Origin: Sedimenticola thiotaurini
GTDB lineage: Bacteria; Pseudomonadota; Gammaproteobacteria; Chromatiales; Chromatiaceae
Direction of reading: 5' to 3'
Length of the DNA: 64,000 nt
Assembly: GCF_001007875.1 (NCBI RefSeq)
Contig: NZ_CP011412.1
Coordinates: 1,984,001-2,048,000 of the forward strand
A program made the translations under genes and the position numbers. Under the pieces are notes generated by a model, which did not search any database, was not told the origin of the DNA, and was given only the letters and a program-made list of their open reading frames with translations. Positions 1-8,728 of this stretch are shown in pieces. Position 1 is the first letter of the stretch; each line of letters starts with the position of its first letter.

Positions 1-1190
1 TTCTTCACTATTAGCAGCGAAGAGTCTTTAGTTAAGAAGGAGTTCCGACCCTCCGGGCCGGGTTACTTTTACGGGTAAAAGTAACCAAACCCCCCCGCTC
101 CACCCCGCCACCCCTACGGGGTTCCCTGCGTTTCTCGCCAGCGACGGGGCGCGCATAACTCGCTGCGCTCAGACAAATGCGCGCCGTTTTCCGTCGCCGG
201 CTGCGATACACGGTGGCGTGGAAGTCGGGCTATCCTACGAAGCCTAAACCTTAGAATGAAGTTTTTATATGAAGAACAAGCGGATTGGCAGGCTGTATAT
301 CAGTGCGCCTCCCCGTTCAGCCTGTCGAGCATCGCAGGGCTGAGCGGAATCAAGCGTGAAATTGTCTGAGCCGCAACGCGGCGAGTTTTTTCACGCGCCG
401 CTCAGACCGAGAAGCGCAGAGTACCCGAAGGGCAGGCTGACCGGGGAGAGGCTTTTGGATACTTTTAGCCTCAAAAGTACCTCGCTAAAGGCCGCCAGGC
501 CGGGCGAAATGCCTTTCGCTGCTCAAGTATTTCTTAACTATTAGCAGCGAAGAGTCTTTAGTTAAGAAGGAGTTCCGACCCTCCGGGCCGGGTTACTTTT
601 ACGGGTAAAAGTAACCAAACCCCCCCGCTCCACCCCGCCACCCCTACGGGGTTCCCTGCGTTTCTCGCCAGCGACGGGGCGCGCATAACTCGCTGCGCTC
701 AGACAAATGCGCGCCGTTTTCCGTCGCCGGCTGCGATACACGGTGGCGTGGAAGTCGGGCTATCCTACGAAGCCTAAACTTAGAATGAAGTTTTTATATG
801 AAGGACAAGCGGATTGGCAGGCTGTATATCAGTGCACCTCCCCGTTCAGCCTGTCGAGCATCGCAGGGCTGAGCGGAATCAAGCGTGAAATTGTCTGAGC
901 CGCGACGCGGCGAGTTTTTTCACGCGCCGCTCAGACCGAGAAGCGCAGAGTACCCGCAGGGCAGGCTGACCGGGGAAAGGGTTTTGGGTACTTTTGGCCA
1001 CAAAAGTACCTCGCCAAAAGGCCGTAGGCCGGGCGAATTCCTATAGCAGATCAATTCTTTTTTAAACCGGGGATCCGGCCCATTGGGCCGGGTTACTTTT
1101 ACGGGTAAAAGTAACCAAAACCCCGCTCCACCCCGCCACCCCTACGGGGTTCCCTGCGTTTCTCGCCCAAGGCTGTCCAGCCAGGCGAAA
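1..1190. repeat. Composite palindromic repeat array, locus A (two ~530-bp units plus a partial third)
   Basis: Two nearly identical units follow each other with a 530-bp period (landmark GGTTACTTTT at 61 and 591), and a truncated third copy starts near 1061 (landmark at 1091). Each full unit holds several inverted repeats: GGTTACTTTTAC/GTAAAAGTAACC around a GG centre; a long one near 139-213 with arms GCGACGG/CCGTCGC and GCGCGCAT/ATGCGCGC; CCGTTCAGCC/GGCTGAGCGG; and GGTACTTTTG/CAAAAGTACC (987-1010). No transposase is present. Short open frames of 60-63 codons run through the units, but a 1-bp insertion in the first copy (about 249) breaks the frame seen in the second, so I regard the units as non-coding. 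The same unit recurs at 39691-40990. Confidence 0.9.
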
Positions 1191-1363
1191 CCCTTTACCT
1201 GACAAAAATAGTTGGATATTTCCCCGCCTATTTAACCTTGATCAAGTCGCCACCCGAGGCGGTTCTGGTAGATTAGCTGTAACTTCCCATTAACCGACTG
1301 ATTTACAAAGATCAATTGGATTTCCATTCGGACCAATAACGGATCTTTCACGGAGTTCAATCG

Positions 1364-1978
1364 ATGACAGAGGCGGTAGACACACTCAATTCCGATCAGC
1401 TGCCAGAGGCTACTGATCAGCCAAACCGTTATCCACCGGGAGACCTGGCGATCTGGATCTTCATTCTGGCGGAGCTGTCGGTATTCGCGGTCTTTTTTGG
1501 CGCCTACGCCTTCACCCGCATGAATCATGTTGCCCTGTTCAATGAGTTCCAGCTCCATCTGGATCGCCAGGCGGCCCTGATCAATACCCTGGCCCTGATC
1601 ACCAGCTCCTATTTCGTGGTGCGCGCGGTATCCGCCATCAAACAGAACAACAGCATCGCCTGCAGCCGTTGGCTGGTTGCCGCCATGTTCATGGGGGCGG
1701 TTTTCCTGGTGGTGAAATCAGCCGAATACAGCCACCACATCGAACTGGGGATCAATCTCAGCACCAACACCTTCTACATGTTCTACCTCTCCCTCACCTT
1801 CTTCCACTTTATGCACGTCATCATGGGCATGGTGATCCTGGCAGCCGTCGCACTGAAGGCGAAAAGAGGTGGCTATTCCGTACAGGAGCACACCGGCGTC
1901 GAGACCGGCGCCTCCTACTGGCATATGGTGGACCTGGTGTGGTTGATCCTGTTCCCACTCGTTTACGTCATGCGCTGA
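1364..1978 (+). CDS. norE: NorE-like haem-copper oxidase subunit III family protein
   Basis: Inner-membrane protein of the cytochrome c oxidase subunit III family. Being followed directly by norF, norQ and norD makes it NorE, an accessory of nitric-oxide reductase assembly or activity rather than a true oxidase subunit. Five hydrophobic segments are visible (about residues 27-50, 71-90, 102-120, 136-164, 183-203), with the family signatures HFMHVIMG at 148-155 and YWHMVDLVW at 185-193. The 204-residue length fits NorE and is shorter than a seven-helix CoxC. The ATG is preceded by GGAG about 8 nt upstream. The upstream 170 bp separates it from the repeat array and should carry the promoter; I found no clear FNR/NNR box there. 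Confidence 0.85.
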   Translation: MTEAVDTLNSDQLPEATDQPNRYPPGDLAIWIFILAELSVFAVFFGAYAFTRMNHVALFNEFQLHLDRQAALINTLALITSSYFVVRAVSAIKQNNSIACSRWLVAAMFMGAVFLVVKSAEYSHHIELGINLSTNTFYMFYLSLTFFHFMHVIMGMVILAAVALKAKRGGYSVQEHTGVETGASYWHMVDLVWLILFPLVYVMR

Positions 1979-1986
1979 GGTAACCC

Positions 1987-2262
1987 ATGAGCAACAAACC
2001 TTTTCTCGGCATACTCCCCAGCACCTGGGTATACGGCATCCTGATCCTGTTGACCTTTGTCACCTACTCGATCGGTGAACAGGGGTTGGGCGGTCTCCAG
2101 ATCTCCCTGCTGGTGCTGGGCATCGCCATTATCAAGGGCCATCTGGTGGGCAGTTATTTCATGGGACTTGGCCAACTGCGTGGACTGTGGCGCTGGCCTG
2201 TGTCAGTCTGGCTGATCATCCCCGGCGCTCTGATCGCCACTGCCTTCACGTTATCTTATTAA
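1987..2262 (+). CDS. norF: NorF-like small membrane protein (cytochrome oxidase subunit IV family)
   Basis: Small hydrophobic protein (91 aa) with three predicted membrane segments (about residues 14-30, 38-60 and 70-90) resembling prokaryotic cytochrome c oxidase subunit IV and NorF. It starts 8 bp after norE, so the two are almost certainly co-transcribed. NorF is needed for full nitric-oxide reductase activity in some denitrifiers, but its biochemical role is not defined. The assignment rests on length, topology and position beside norE; sequence similarity in this family is weak. Confidence 0.75.
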   Translation: MSNKPFLGILPSTWVYGILILLTFVTYSIGEQGLGGLQISLLVLGIAIIKGHLVGSYFMGLGQLRGLWRWPVSVWLIIPGALIATAFTLSY

Positions 2263-2289
2263 ACCAATATATATTACGGGATTGATCGC

Positions 2290-3108
2290 ATGAGTAACGC
2301 ACCCCAGGCCGCAAGCCAGACTCTGGCGCCCGCAACGCCATTTTACAAACCCCAGGGCAACGAAGTTGAGCTGTTTCAACACGCCTTCAAACACCAGTTG
2401 CCGATGCTGATCAAGGGACCGACCGGCTGTGGCAAAACCCGTTTCATCAACTACATGGCTGCCCAACTGGGTCGACCGGTCTATACCGTGGCCTGTCATG
2501 ATGACCTGACCGCCGCTGATCTGGTGGGGCGCCACCTGATCGGGGAAAACGGCACCTACTGGAGCGATGGCCCCCTGACCCGGGCGGTTCGGGAAGGTGC
2601 GATCTGCTACCTGGACGAAGTGGTGGAGGCACGCAAGGACACCACGGTGGTGCTGCATCCGTTGACCGATGACCGTCGCATTCTGCCCATCGAGCGCACC
2701 GGCGAAATTCTCCATGCACCGCCCGAGTTCATGCTGGTGGTCTCCTATAATCCCGGTTATCAGAATCTGCTCAAGGGGATGAAACCGAGTACCCGGCAAC
2801 GTTTCGTAGCGGCACGGTTTGACTTCCCCAGCAGCGATCTGGAGCAGGAGGTGATAATCGGCGAAACCGGTATCGATACCGCCACCGCCAAACGGCTGGT
2901 CAACCTGGCCAACAGCCTGCGCGCGCTCAAGGATCACGATCTGGAAGAGGCGGCATCGACCCGCCTGCTGGTCTACACAGCAACCCTGATTCTCGGTGGT
3001 TATGACCCTGTGGAGGCCTGTCGTGCCGCCATGGTGGAACCGTTGACGGATGACGATGAGACTACCGCGGCGCTGATGGAAATTGTCCAGATCGCTTTTG
3101 GCAAATAG
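2290..3108 (+). CDS. norQ: NorQ, MoxR-type AAA+ ATPase for nitric-oxide reductase activation
   Basis: AAA+ ATPase of the NorQ/CbbQ (MoxR) family, 272 aa. Walker A is GPTGCGKT at residues 43-50 and Walker B is ICYLDEV near 118-124; a QNLLKGMKPSTRQRF stretch with the arginine expected of a sensor/finger region follows. NorQ works with the von Willebrand factor A protein NorD (three genes on) as a chaperone pair that inserts the metal cofactor into cytochrome-c nitric-oxide reductase. CbbQ, the Rubisco activase homologue, is nearly indistinguishable by sequence, but the norE/F/D neighbours decide for NorQ. It lies 27 bp downstream of norF in the same operon. Confidence 0.88.
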   Translation: MSNAPQAASQTLAPATPFYKPQGNEVELFQHAFKHQLPMLIKGPTGCGKTRFINYMAAQLGRPVYTVACHDDLTAADLVGRHLIGENGTYWSDGPLTRAVREGAICYLDEVVEARKDTTVVLHPLTDDRRILPIERTGEILHAPPEFMLVVSYNPGYQNLLKGMKPSTRQRFVAARFDFPSSDLEQEVIIGETGIDTATAKRLVNLANSLRALKDHDLEEAASTRLLVYTATLILGGYDPVEACRAAMVEPLTDDDETTAALMEIVQIAFGK

Positions 3109-3114
3109 TACTTC

Positions 3115-4131
3115 ATGGGTCTGATCAAACGCGCAACCCGGCAGCAGATCAACCGGTTCTGGTTCCAGACCGGATTTTTCTGCCTGTTTATACTGGCCCC
3201 GCCCCTGGATCTGTTTCGCTTTGATCTGACCCGGAACCATTTCTTCTTCCTGGGGCAGCACTGGACATTGGGGCTGGATGCTTTTATCAGCGGCGATATC
3301 GGGCCCGGACAGGCGGCGATCAATCTCATATTTCGGGGCTTTTTGCCCATCGTGCTGGTGGGCGGAGGGCTGATCTGGACCGCCTGGCGCTATGGCAGAC
3401 TCTACTGCGGCTGGCTCTGTCCCCATTTTTCCGTGGTGGAGACCATCAACAGACTGATGTACCGGGCCAGCGGTAAACCCAGTATCTGGGAGAAAAATCC
3501 ACTGCCGGAGCTACAGGCCAACGGCACCATACAGAAACCGGATCGGCGTTTCTGGCCCGTCACCGTGCTGGCAGCCCTCTTTTTTGCCTTTCTCTGGGCG
3601 TTATCCCTGCTCACCTATCTGTTGCCGCCGGTGGAGATCTACCACAATCTGCTGACCCTCTCCCTGACTCCCAACCAGATGCGCTTTCTGGGTATTGGCA
3701 CCCTGTTGTTATTCATCGAGTTCATGTTCGCCCGGCACCTGTTCTGTCGTTTCGGTTGTGCGGTGGGTCTGTTTCAGAGCCTCGCCTGGATGGCCAATGA
3801 CAGGGGCATGGTGGTGGGATTCGATCGCCAGCGGGCCAGTCTCTGCTCAGACTGCAACAATGCCTGCGACAACGCCTGCCCCATGCGACTCAAGCCCCGT
3901 TCGGTGAAACGCAAAATGTTCACCTGTACCGAATGCGCCCAGTGCATCTCCGCCTGTACCCAGGTACAGGCGCAACAGGCCCGCCCCGGTCTGCTCAGCT
4001 GGGTTGCTGATCAACAGGCGATGGCAGCTGTCACAGGACGTGATATCTCAAGCAGGCCCAAGCCATCCCCTTCCGGTACAAACCATCGGCAACCCTCTGC
4101 GCCGATCTCCACCAGTTGCCAGGAACCCTAG
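3115..4131 (+). CDS. NapH/NosR-like polyferredoxin membrane protein in the nor cluster
   Basis: Membrane-bound ferredoxin of the NapH/CcoG type, 338 aa. Hydrophobic segments lie around residues 18-35, 60-85, 140-165 and 180-205. Two membrane-edge cysteine motifs, YCGWLCPH and FCRFGC, precede two C-terminal [4Fe-4S] motifs, CSDCNNACDNACP and CTECAQCISAC. Proteins of this class pass electrons from the quinol side to periplasmic or cytoplasmic maturation steps. It starts 6 bp after norQ and its stop is 2 bp before the norD ATG, so it is an integral part of the operon. The last ~50 residues are polar and low in complexity. Its exact job in nitric-oxide reductase maturation is not known to me. Confidence 0.8.
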   Translation: MGLIKRATRQQINRFWFQTGFFCLFILAPPLDLFRFDLTRNHFFFLGQHWTLGLDAFISGDIGPGQAAINLIFRGFLPIVLVGGGLIWTAWRYGRLYCGWLCPHFSVVETINRLMYRASGKPSIWEKNPLPELQANGTIQKPDRRFWPVTVLAALFFAFLWALSLLTYLLPPVEIYHNLLTLSLTPNQMRFLGIGTLLLFIEFMFARHLFCRFGCAVGLFQSLAWMANDRGMVVGFDRQRASLCSDCNNACDNACPMRLKPRSVKRKMFTCTECAQCISACTQVQAQQARPGLLSWVADQQAMAAVTGRDISSRPKPSPSGTNHRQPSAPISTSCQEP

Positions 4132-4133
4132 AT

Positions 4134-5969
4134 ATGGAAGAGAAAGTTGGCGAACTCTGGCACCGCATCATTACCCGTATGGCGAACACCCGGTATCCGG
4201 ATGCGGCGGTGCACCTGGAGGAGATCGAACTGCGCATCGGCATTCTGTTCCGTGCCCTGGGCGGCGATGGCGGCCTGGAGGTCTCCGCCGCACCAGCCAC
4301 CCGTCACGGTGCCCGGCGGGGTCTGCTGGCCCGTGTGGCCGGCAGCAACAAACGGGTCGAACTGGCCTGGCGTGATCAACGCTCACTGCGACTGCCAGCC
4401 ACCATCGACTACTTTCCCCACCGGCAACTCAACCACTACCTCTATACCTGGCTGGCGGCTCTGGCGGTCGGGGATCACCAGGAGGAAGAGGCGTGGATCG
4501 CCAAGAACCAGCGCCTGACAGTAAAAACGTTGCACGATTACCCCGGCATAACCAGCCGCTACCAGCAGCTGGTGGAGGCCCATCTGGCGGAGCGTATGCC
4601 GGCGGATCGTTTACCACCCTCAGAAGCTGCCCAGGAGACCGCTATTCGCCAGGCCCTGCTGAAACCCGGCAGCATCGACCGGCTGCCGTCTGCCAACAGA
4701 CCACCACAGCCGGTGCCTCTCTGGCTGCACCCCTTCCCGCCCATTACGGCCCCCGGCAGCGCTGACACACCAGACCAGGAAGGGGGGCGTGGCCATGGCG
4801 AAACCAAGGAGATCGACGACCAGCAACGGCACACGGCGGAGCGCGCCAAAAAACCGGATAAAGAGGACCAGGGCCTGATCACCATTCGGATGGAAAATAT
4901 CTTCACCTGGGGCGAATTCATGAACCTGGATCGGGGCTCGGAAGAGAACGATGATCTGGACAGCGCCGCCGACGCCCTCAAGGATATGGACAGCCTCAGT
5001 GTCAGCCGCGATGCCAAGGCGTCGGCCGGCAAACTGCGCTTCGACCTGGACCTGCCCTCGGAGGCCAATGATGACCGGGTTCTTGGCGAAGGTATTCTGT
5101 TGCCGGAGTGGGACTTTAAGAAACAGAAACTGGTACCGGAACAGTGCCGCATCCTGCCCATGATGGCGGCCGATGCGCGCTCCATGGAGCTACCCGAGCG
5201 GCTGCGCAGAACAGCTAAAAAACTGCGTGCCCAGTTTCAGCACCTGACACCGGCCCGCATCTGGCACCGGGGCCAGCAGGACGGCTGTGAGATCGACCTG
5301 GATGCCTATCTGCGCTTTGCCAGTGATCGGGCGGCGGGCCACACCTCCACCAGTGACGGACTCTACCGGGATCTGCGGGTTGGTGCCCGGGACCTGGCCT
5401 GTCTGCTGCTGGCCGATCTGTCTCTCTCAACCGACACCTGGGTCAATGACCACAGCCGGGTCATTGACGTGATCCGTGATTCACTGTTCCTGTTCGCCGA
5501 AAGCCTCTCCGCCACCGGCGATCAGTTCGCCATGTATGGCTTCTCCTCCCGCAAACGGGATCCGGTCCGGGTCCATCAGTTGAAAAACTTCGATGAACAC
5601 TACTGCGGCACTGTCCGGGGTCGTATCGATGCCATAAAGCCGGGCTATTACACCCGCATGGGTGCAGCTATAAGACACAGCAGCAACATCCTGCGGGAAC
5701 AACCCGCCGGTCGCCGGCTGTTGCTGATTCTGACCGATGGAAAACCCAATGACCTGGATAAATATGAGGGGCGCTACGGCATTGAAGATACCCGTCAGGC
5801 TATCCATGAAGCCCGTCAGCAGGGACTGCAACCCTTCTGCGTCACTATCGATGCCCGGGCAAATGACTACCTGCCCTACCTGTTTGGTAGCGGCAGTTAT
5901 GTGGTAATCCACAAGCCATCCCAACTACCCCGTGAATTGCCACTGCTGTACGCAAAACTGACCGCCTGA
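4134..5969 (+). CDS. norD: NorD, von Willebrand factor A domain nitric-oxide reductase activation protein
   Basis: NorD (611 aa) is the partner of the NorQ ATPase. The N-terminal half is helical and variable; residues 225-260 are charged and disordered (DQEGGRGHGETKEIDDQQ). The C-terminal von Willebrand A domain begins around residue 420, with the metal-site motif DLSLS inside LLADLSLSTDTW and the later ILTDGKPNDLDKYEGRYG. I start it at ATG 4134, 2 bp after the upstream stop, rather than the in-frame TTG at 4116 that overlaps that gene. The structural genes norC and norB, usually directly upstream of norQ, are not in this window. No clear terminator follows. Confidence 0.9.
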   Translation: MEEKVGELWHRIITRMANTRYPDAAVHLEEIELRIGILFRALGGDGGLEVSAAPATRHGARRGLLARVAGSNKRVELAWRDQRSLRLPATIDYFPHRQLNHYLYTWLAALAVGDHQEEEAWIAKNQRLTVKTLHDYPGITSRYQQLVEAHLAERMPADRLPPSEAAQETAIRQALLKPGSIDRLPSANRPPQPVPLWLHPFPPITAPGSADTPDQEGGRGHGETKEIDDQQRHTAERAKKPDKEDQGLITIRMENIFTWGEFMNLDRGSEENDDLDSAADALKDMDSLSVSRDAKASAGKLRFDLDLPSEANDDRVLGEGILLPEWDFKKQKLVPEQCRILPMMAADARSMELPERLRRTAKKLRAQFQHLTPARIWHRGQQDGCEIDLDAYLRFASDRAAGHTSTSDGLYRDLRVGARDLACLLLADLSLSTDTWVNDHSRVIDVIRDSLFLFAESLSATGDQFAMYGFSSRKRDPVRVHQLKNFDEHYCGTVRGRIDAIKPGYYTRMGAAIRHSSNILREQPAGRRLLLILTDGKPNDLDKYEGRYGIEDTRQAIHEARQQGLQPFCVTIDARANDYLPYLFGSGSYVVIHKPSQLPRELPLLYAKLTA

Positions 5970-6352
5970 AGCGGCCTGGAACCGTGAAAAAAGGCCATTC
6001 GATTTTCTTATTCATGCAAAACAATTTTGAATGAACGAAAAATTCCCAGCCGCATAAAAAAAAATCGCCTTACCAATCAAGATGATAATCGGTGTTTAAT
6101 CCAACCTTTGCGCCCCATTTCAAGGGTCCGCGCCATATAGTGGAAAACCACCACCTGCTTTGCAATAACCCAGAATATCCCGTACCATCGTCATGAATAA
6201 TAAAGAGAAACTCTGTATTTATAGAGACAAAAGGAGCGGGGATCAGGTGCTGTATAAGCAGGTGGGAGTAATAAAAACAGACCCCGCCTGACTATTCCTG
6301 TTATCCACGATCGCTCCAAATCCAAAGGGTAGGAAATTTTCGAGGATTGTGT
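5970..6352. other. Intergenic region between norD and the tetrahaem cytochrome gene
   Basis: This 383-bp gap is AT-rich compared with the flanking genes. I see a small palindrome (CAAAA-CAA-TTTTG near 6016) and a distant inverted pair GCGGGG/CCCCGC (about 6236-6289), but no tRNA, convincing terminator or FNR box. A 32-codon open frame from 6193 lacks a ribosome binding site and is probably meaningless. The promoter of the cytochrome gene should lie in its second half. Confidence 0.6.
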
Positions 6353-6925
6353 ATGGCAGGCAGCTCCAGTGGTCAAAGCACCTCTAGAACAAAAATGGCA
6401 GTTATCCTTGGGCTGGTATTTATCGCGGGGATAATCTTTACCGGACTGTTCAATATCGGACTATCTTCAACTAACGAAATGGAGTTCTGTACCTCTTGCC
6501 ACTCCATGCAGGTCAATCTTGAAGAGTATAAAGAGTCGGCCCATTACCTGAACACATCAGGTGTGCGGGCCACCTGTTCCGATTGTCATGTCCCCAAGGA
6601 GTTCGGCCCCAAGATTGTCGCCAAAGTGGTGGCCGTCAAAGATGTGTTCCATGAGATTATCGGCACCATTGATACCCGGGAGAAGTTTGAAGCTCACCGT
6701 TGGGATATGGCGAGCCGGGTATGGGCCAAGATGAAGGCCACCGATTCCCGGGAGTGCCGCAGTTGTCACAACTTTGATCAGATGGACCTGAGCAGCCAGA
6801 GCCGCATAGCCCGAAAGCGCCACTCAAAAGCGGTGGACGAAGGACTGACCTGCATCGACTGCCATAAAGGGATTGCCCATATGGAGCCGGATGAACCTGA
6901 AGAACCAAGCGAAGACAGGGGTTGA
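6353..6925 (+). CDS. NapC/NirT-family membrane-anchored tetrahaem cytochrome c
   Basis: Quinol-oxidising, membrane-anchored c-type cytochrome of 190 aa. One N-terminal membrane anchor (about residues 14-36) is followed by four CXXCH haem sites: CTSCH, CSDCH, CRSCH and CIDCH. This is the NapC/NirT/CymA layout. Such proteins hand electrons from the quinol pool to periplasmic reductases; beside nor genes, a nitrite reductase (NirT role) is a natural partner, but neither nirS nor napA is in the window, so the partner is not fixed. I use ATG 6353 with GAGGA 6 nt upstream, in preference to TTG 6347. The last ~15 residues are acidic (EPDEPEEPSED). The ankyrin gene follows 40 bp later. Confidence 0.88.
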   Translation: MAGSSSGQSTSRTKMAVILGLVFIAGIIFTGLFNIGLSSTNEMEFCTSCHSMQVNLEEYKESAHYLNTSGVRATCSDCHVPKEFGPKIVAKVVAVKDVFHEIIGTIDTREKFEAHRWDMASRVWAKMKATDSRECRSCHNFDQMDLSSQSRIARKRHSKAVDEGLTCIDCHKGIAHMEPDEPEEPSEDRG

Positions 6926-6965
6926 ACATCCGCCACGGTTCCAACGAAGGGAGACGCCTGAGATC

Positions 6966-7928
6966 ATGAAGCTGAATTGGATCTTCGTTCTACTGCTAGA
7001 CTGGGTAATCATCACATCTGCGTTCGCGGGAGATAGCCCCCGGGAAGTTGAGTATCGACTGGCCGCGAGTATCGGTGATATCGATACCGTGGCCCGACTG
7101 CTGGATGAAGGGGTGGACGTGGACAGCGCCAATCAGTTCGGTGTCACCGCTCTGATGATGGCTATCCAGAATGACAATTTCGAAACCACCGCCTACCTGC
7201 TGACCCGGGGTGCTGATGTCAATGCCAAAGCCACCGTCGGCTGCACCGCCCTCACCTTTGCGGCGGAAAATGGCCACGCCGCCCTGACCGCCATGCTGCT
7301 GGAACGGGGTGCCGATCTGAATGCCAGAACCCGCGCCGGTTGGGACTCTCTCGCCATAGCGGCCCGTTATGGTCTGACCGATATCGTTGAACAGCTGCTC
7401 TACAAGGGGGCGAACCCCAATCAGGGCGACAACCACGGGCGCACCGCACTGATGCATGCCGCCGAAAAAAATCATGCTGAAACCGCCGCCAAGCTGATCG
7501 AGTGGGGTGCCGACCTGGAAGCCCGCGATGCGCAGGGCAGTTCGGCTCTGATAATTGCCGCAGACAAGGGGCACCTGGAGGTCATTCAAACACTACTGGA
7601 CAAAGGTGCCAACGTGAATGCCCGGGACCATGATGGGGCCACAGCCCTGATCTGGGCAGTGGGCCGGGGTAAACTGGCTGCGGTTGAACTGCTACTGCGT
7701 CGTAAGGCGGATGTGAACATAGCCGACAACGACGGGATCACTGCCCTGATGGAGGCGGTATCCCTGCGGGACGAAGAGCTGGTTAAACTGCTGCTGATCA
7801 ATGACGCGGATATCACACTGACCGACAAACAGGGACGCAGCGCGGCTGATATTGCCCGCAAGAAACGGAACGACCGGGTAATCTCACTGCTGGCGGATCA
7901 TGCACGGACCCATCCAGAGCACCCATAG
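6966..7928 (+). CDS. Periplasmic ankyrin-repeat protein
   Basis: A 320-aa protein with a signal peptide (MKLNWIFVLLLDWVIITSAFAG) and then about eight ankyrin repeats running to the C-terminus, recognisable by G-TAL-AA, LL-GA and VN-D spacing. Ankyrin repeats mediate protein-protein contact and have no catalytic role of their own. The gene starts 40 bp after the tetrahaem cytochrome and is probably co-transcribed, which suggests a periplasmic scaffold or protective partner for that electron-transfer chain; this is inference from position only. I start at ATG 6966 because it opens directly on the signal peptide; an upstream in-frame start at 6873 would overlap the cytochrome gene. Confidence 0.85.
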   Translation: MKLNWIFVLLLDWVIITSAFAGDSPREVEYRLAASIGDIDTVARLLDEGVDVDSANQFGVTALMMAIQNDNFETTAYLLTRGADVNAKATVGCTALTFAAENGHAALTAMLLERGADLNARTRAGWDSLAIAARYGLTDIVEQLLYKGANPNQGDNHGRTALMHAAEKNHAETAAKLIEWGADLEARDAQGSSALIIAADKGHLEVIQTLLDKGANVNARDHDGATALIWAVGRGKLAAVELLLRRKADVNIADNDGITALMEAVSLRDEELVKLLLINDADITLTDKQGRSAADIARKKRNDRVISLLADHARTHPEHP

Positions 7929-7956
7929 ATTTGTAGCCGGCATACCGGCACATCCA

Positions 7957-7981
7957 GACATGAAACTGTTAAATTCATGTC
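7957..7981. promoter_or_regulatory. Inverted repeat upstream of fccAB (candidate operator)
   Basis: Perfect 8-bp arms GACATGAA and TTCATGTC are separated by 9 bp, about 110 bp before the fccA start. No T-run follows, so it does not look like a terminator for the ankyrin gene. A second, shorter pair, AAGAGG/CCTCTT, lies at about 8035-8052. Either could be an operator for sulfide-responsive control, but I know of no regulator that matches. Confidence 0.35.
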
Positions 7982-8089
7982 GTAAAAAGTGATGCGGGAA
8001 AGACCTATCCTAGGAATTTCCGTATCGTTAAAAAAGAGGTACTAAATCCTCTTGTTTGAAAAAAAAGCCTGAAAACCAAAGGAGGTATC

Positions 8090-8710
8090 ATGGCGTATAA
8101 AACTTTAACAAGGGCCGCACTGGTCGCTGGACTCGCAGTTGGTGCTGCGTTCACAGCCACGGCAGCGGACAAACCAAAGACAATGATGGGCGCAGATGCC
8201 GCCATGCTTGCCAACACCTGTGCCGGTTGCCACGGAACCAACGGCAACAGCATGGGCCCCGCAGCACCCAGTATTGCGGGACTCTCTCCAGACTACTTTG
8301 AGGAGACCATGGTGGGCTTTGCCAGCGGCGAGATTCCGGCAACCATCATGGACCGTATCGCCAAGGGATACATTGAAGAAGAGATCAAGGCCATGGCACA
8401 GTTCTATGCCGGTAAAAACATGGTCAAGGCAAAGCAGTCATTCGATGCCGATCTGGCTGCCAAAGGTGCCAAGCTGCACGACAAGTATTGTGAGAAATGC
8501 CACGCCGACGGTGGCCAGTCCGCAGATGACGATGCTGGCGTACTGGCGGGCCAGTGGACACCCTACGTCAACTGGACCCTGGCGGACTACAAGGCGGGTG
8601 ATCGGGTAGCCACCAAAAAGATGAAGAAACAACTCTCCCGATTGCTGGAACGGGAAGGCAGCGACGGTGTCATTGCACTCCTCAACTACTACGCCAGCCA
8701 GCAGAAATAA
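8090..8710 (+). CDS. fccA: Flavocytochrome c sulfide dehydrogenase, dihaem cytochrome subunit
   Basis: Periplasmic dihaem cytochrome c, 206 aa, and the electron-accepting subunit of flavocytochrome c, which oxidises sulfide in the periplasm. A Sec signal peptide ends near residue 26 (ATAADKP). Haem sites are CAGCH (C44, C47, H48) and CEKCH (C134, C137, H138), in two class I cytochrome c domains of about 90 residues each, the usual FccA plan. A strong AAGGAGG lies 5 nt before the ATG. fccB follows after 18 bp, confirming the pair. Electrons from the flavin subunit would pass on to soluble cytochromes and a terminal oxidase or reductase. Confidence 0.92.
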   Translation: MAYKTLTRAALVAGLAVGAAFTATAADKPKTMMGADAAMLANTCAGCHGTNGNSMGPAAPSIAGLSPDYFEETMVGFASGEIPATIMDRIAKGYIEEEIKAMAQFYAGKNMVKAKQSFDADLAAKGAKLHDKYCEKCHADGGQSADDDAGVLAGQWTPYVNWTLADYKAGDRVATKKMKKQLSRLLEREGSDGVIALLNYYASQQK

Positions 8711-8728
8711 GATAGGGGAACTAGAGAC

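Noticed and set aside
356-898. Short open frames of 62-63 codons in the repeat units (and their copies near 40109-41027)
   Set aside because: They lie inside palindromic repeat units, show no protein family, and a 1-bp indel between the first two copies breaks the frame. Their conservation follows from DNA repeat identity.
1-1190. CRISPR array as explanation of the repeats
   Set aside because: Units are ~530 bp, near-identical throughout, without short repeats alternating with unique spacers, and no cas gene is nearby.
1191-1363. FNR/NNR box upstream of norE
   Set aside because: TTGATCAAG and a CTGAT...ATCAA pair are present, but neither has the TTGAT-N4-ATCAA spacing.
2251-3426. A 391-codon open frame on the minus strand opposite norQ
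   Set aside because: It runs antisense through norQ and into the NapH-like gene; the plus-strand genes have clear motifs, so this is a GC-rich shadow.
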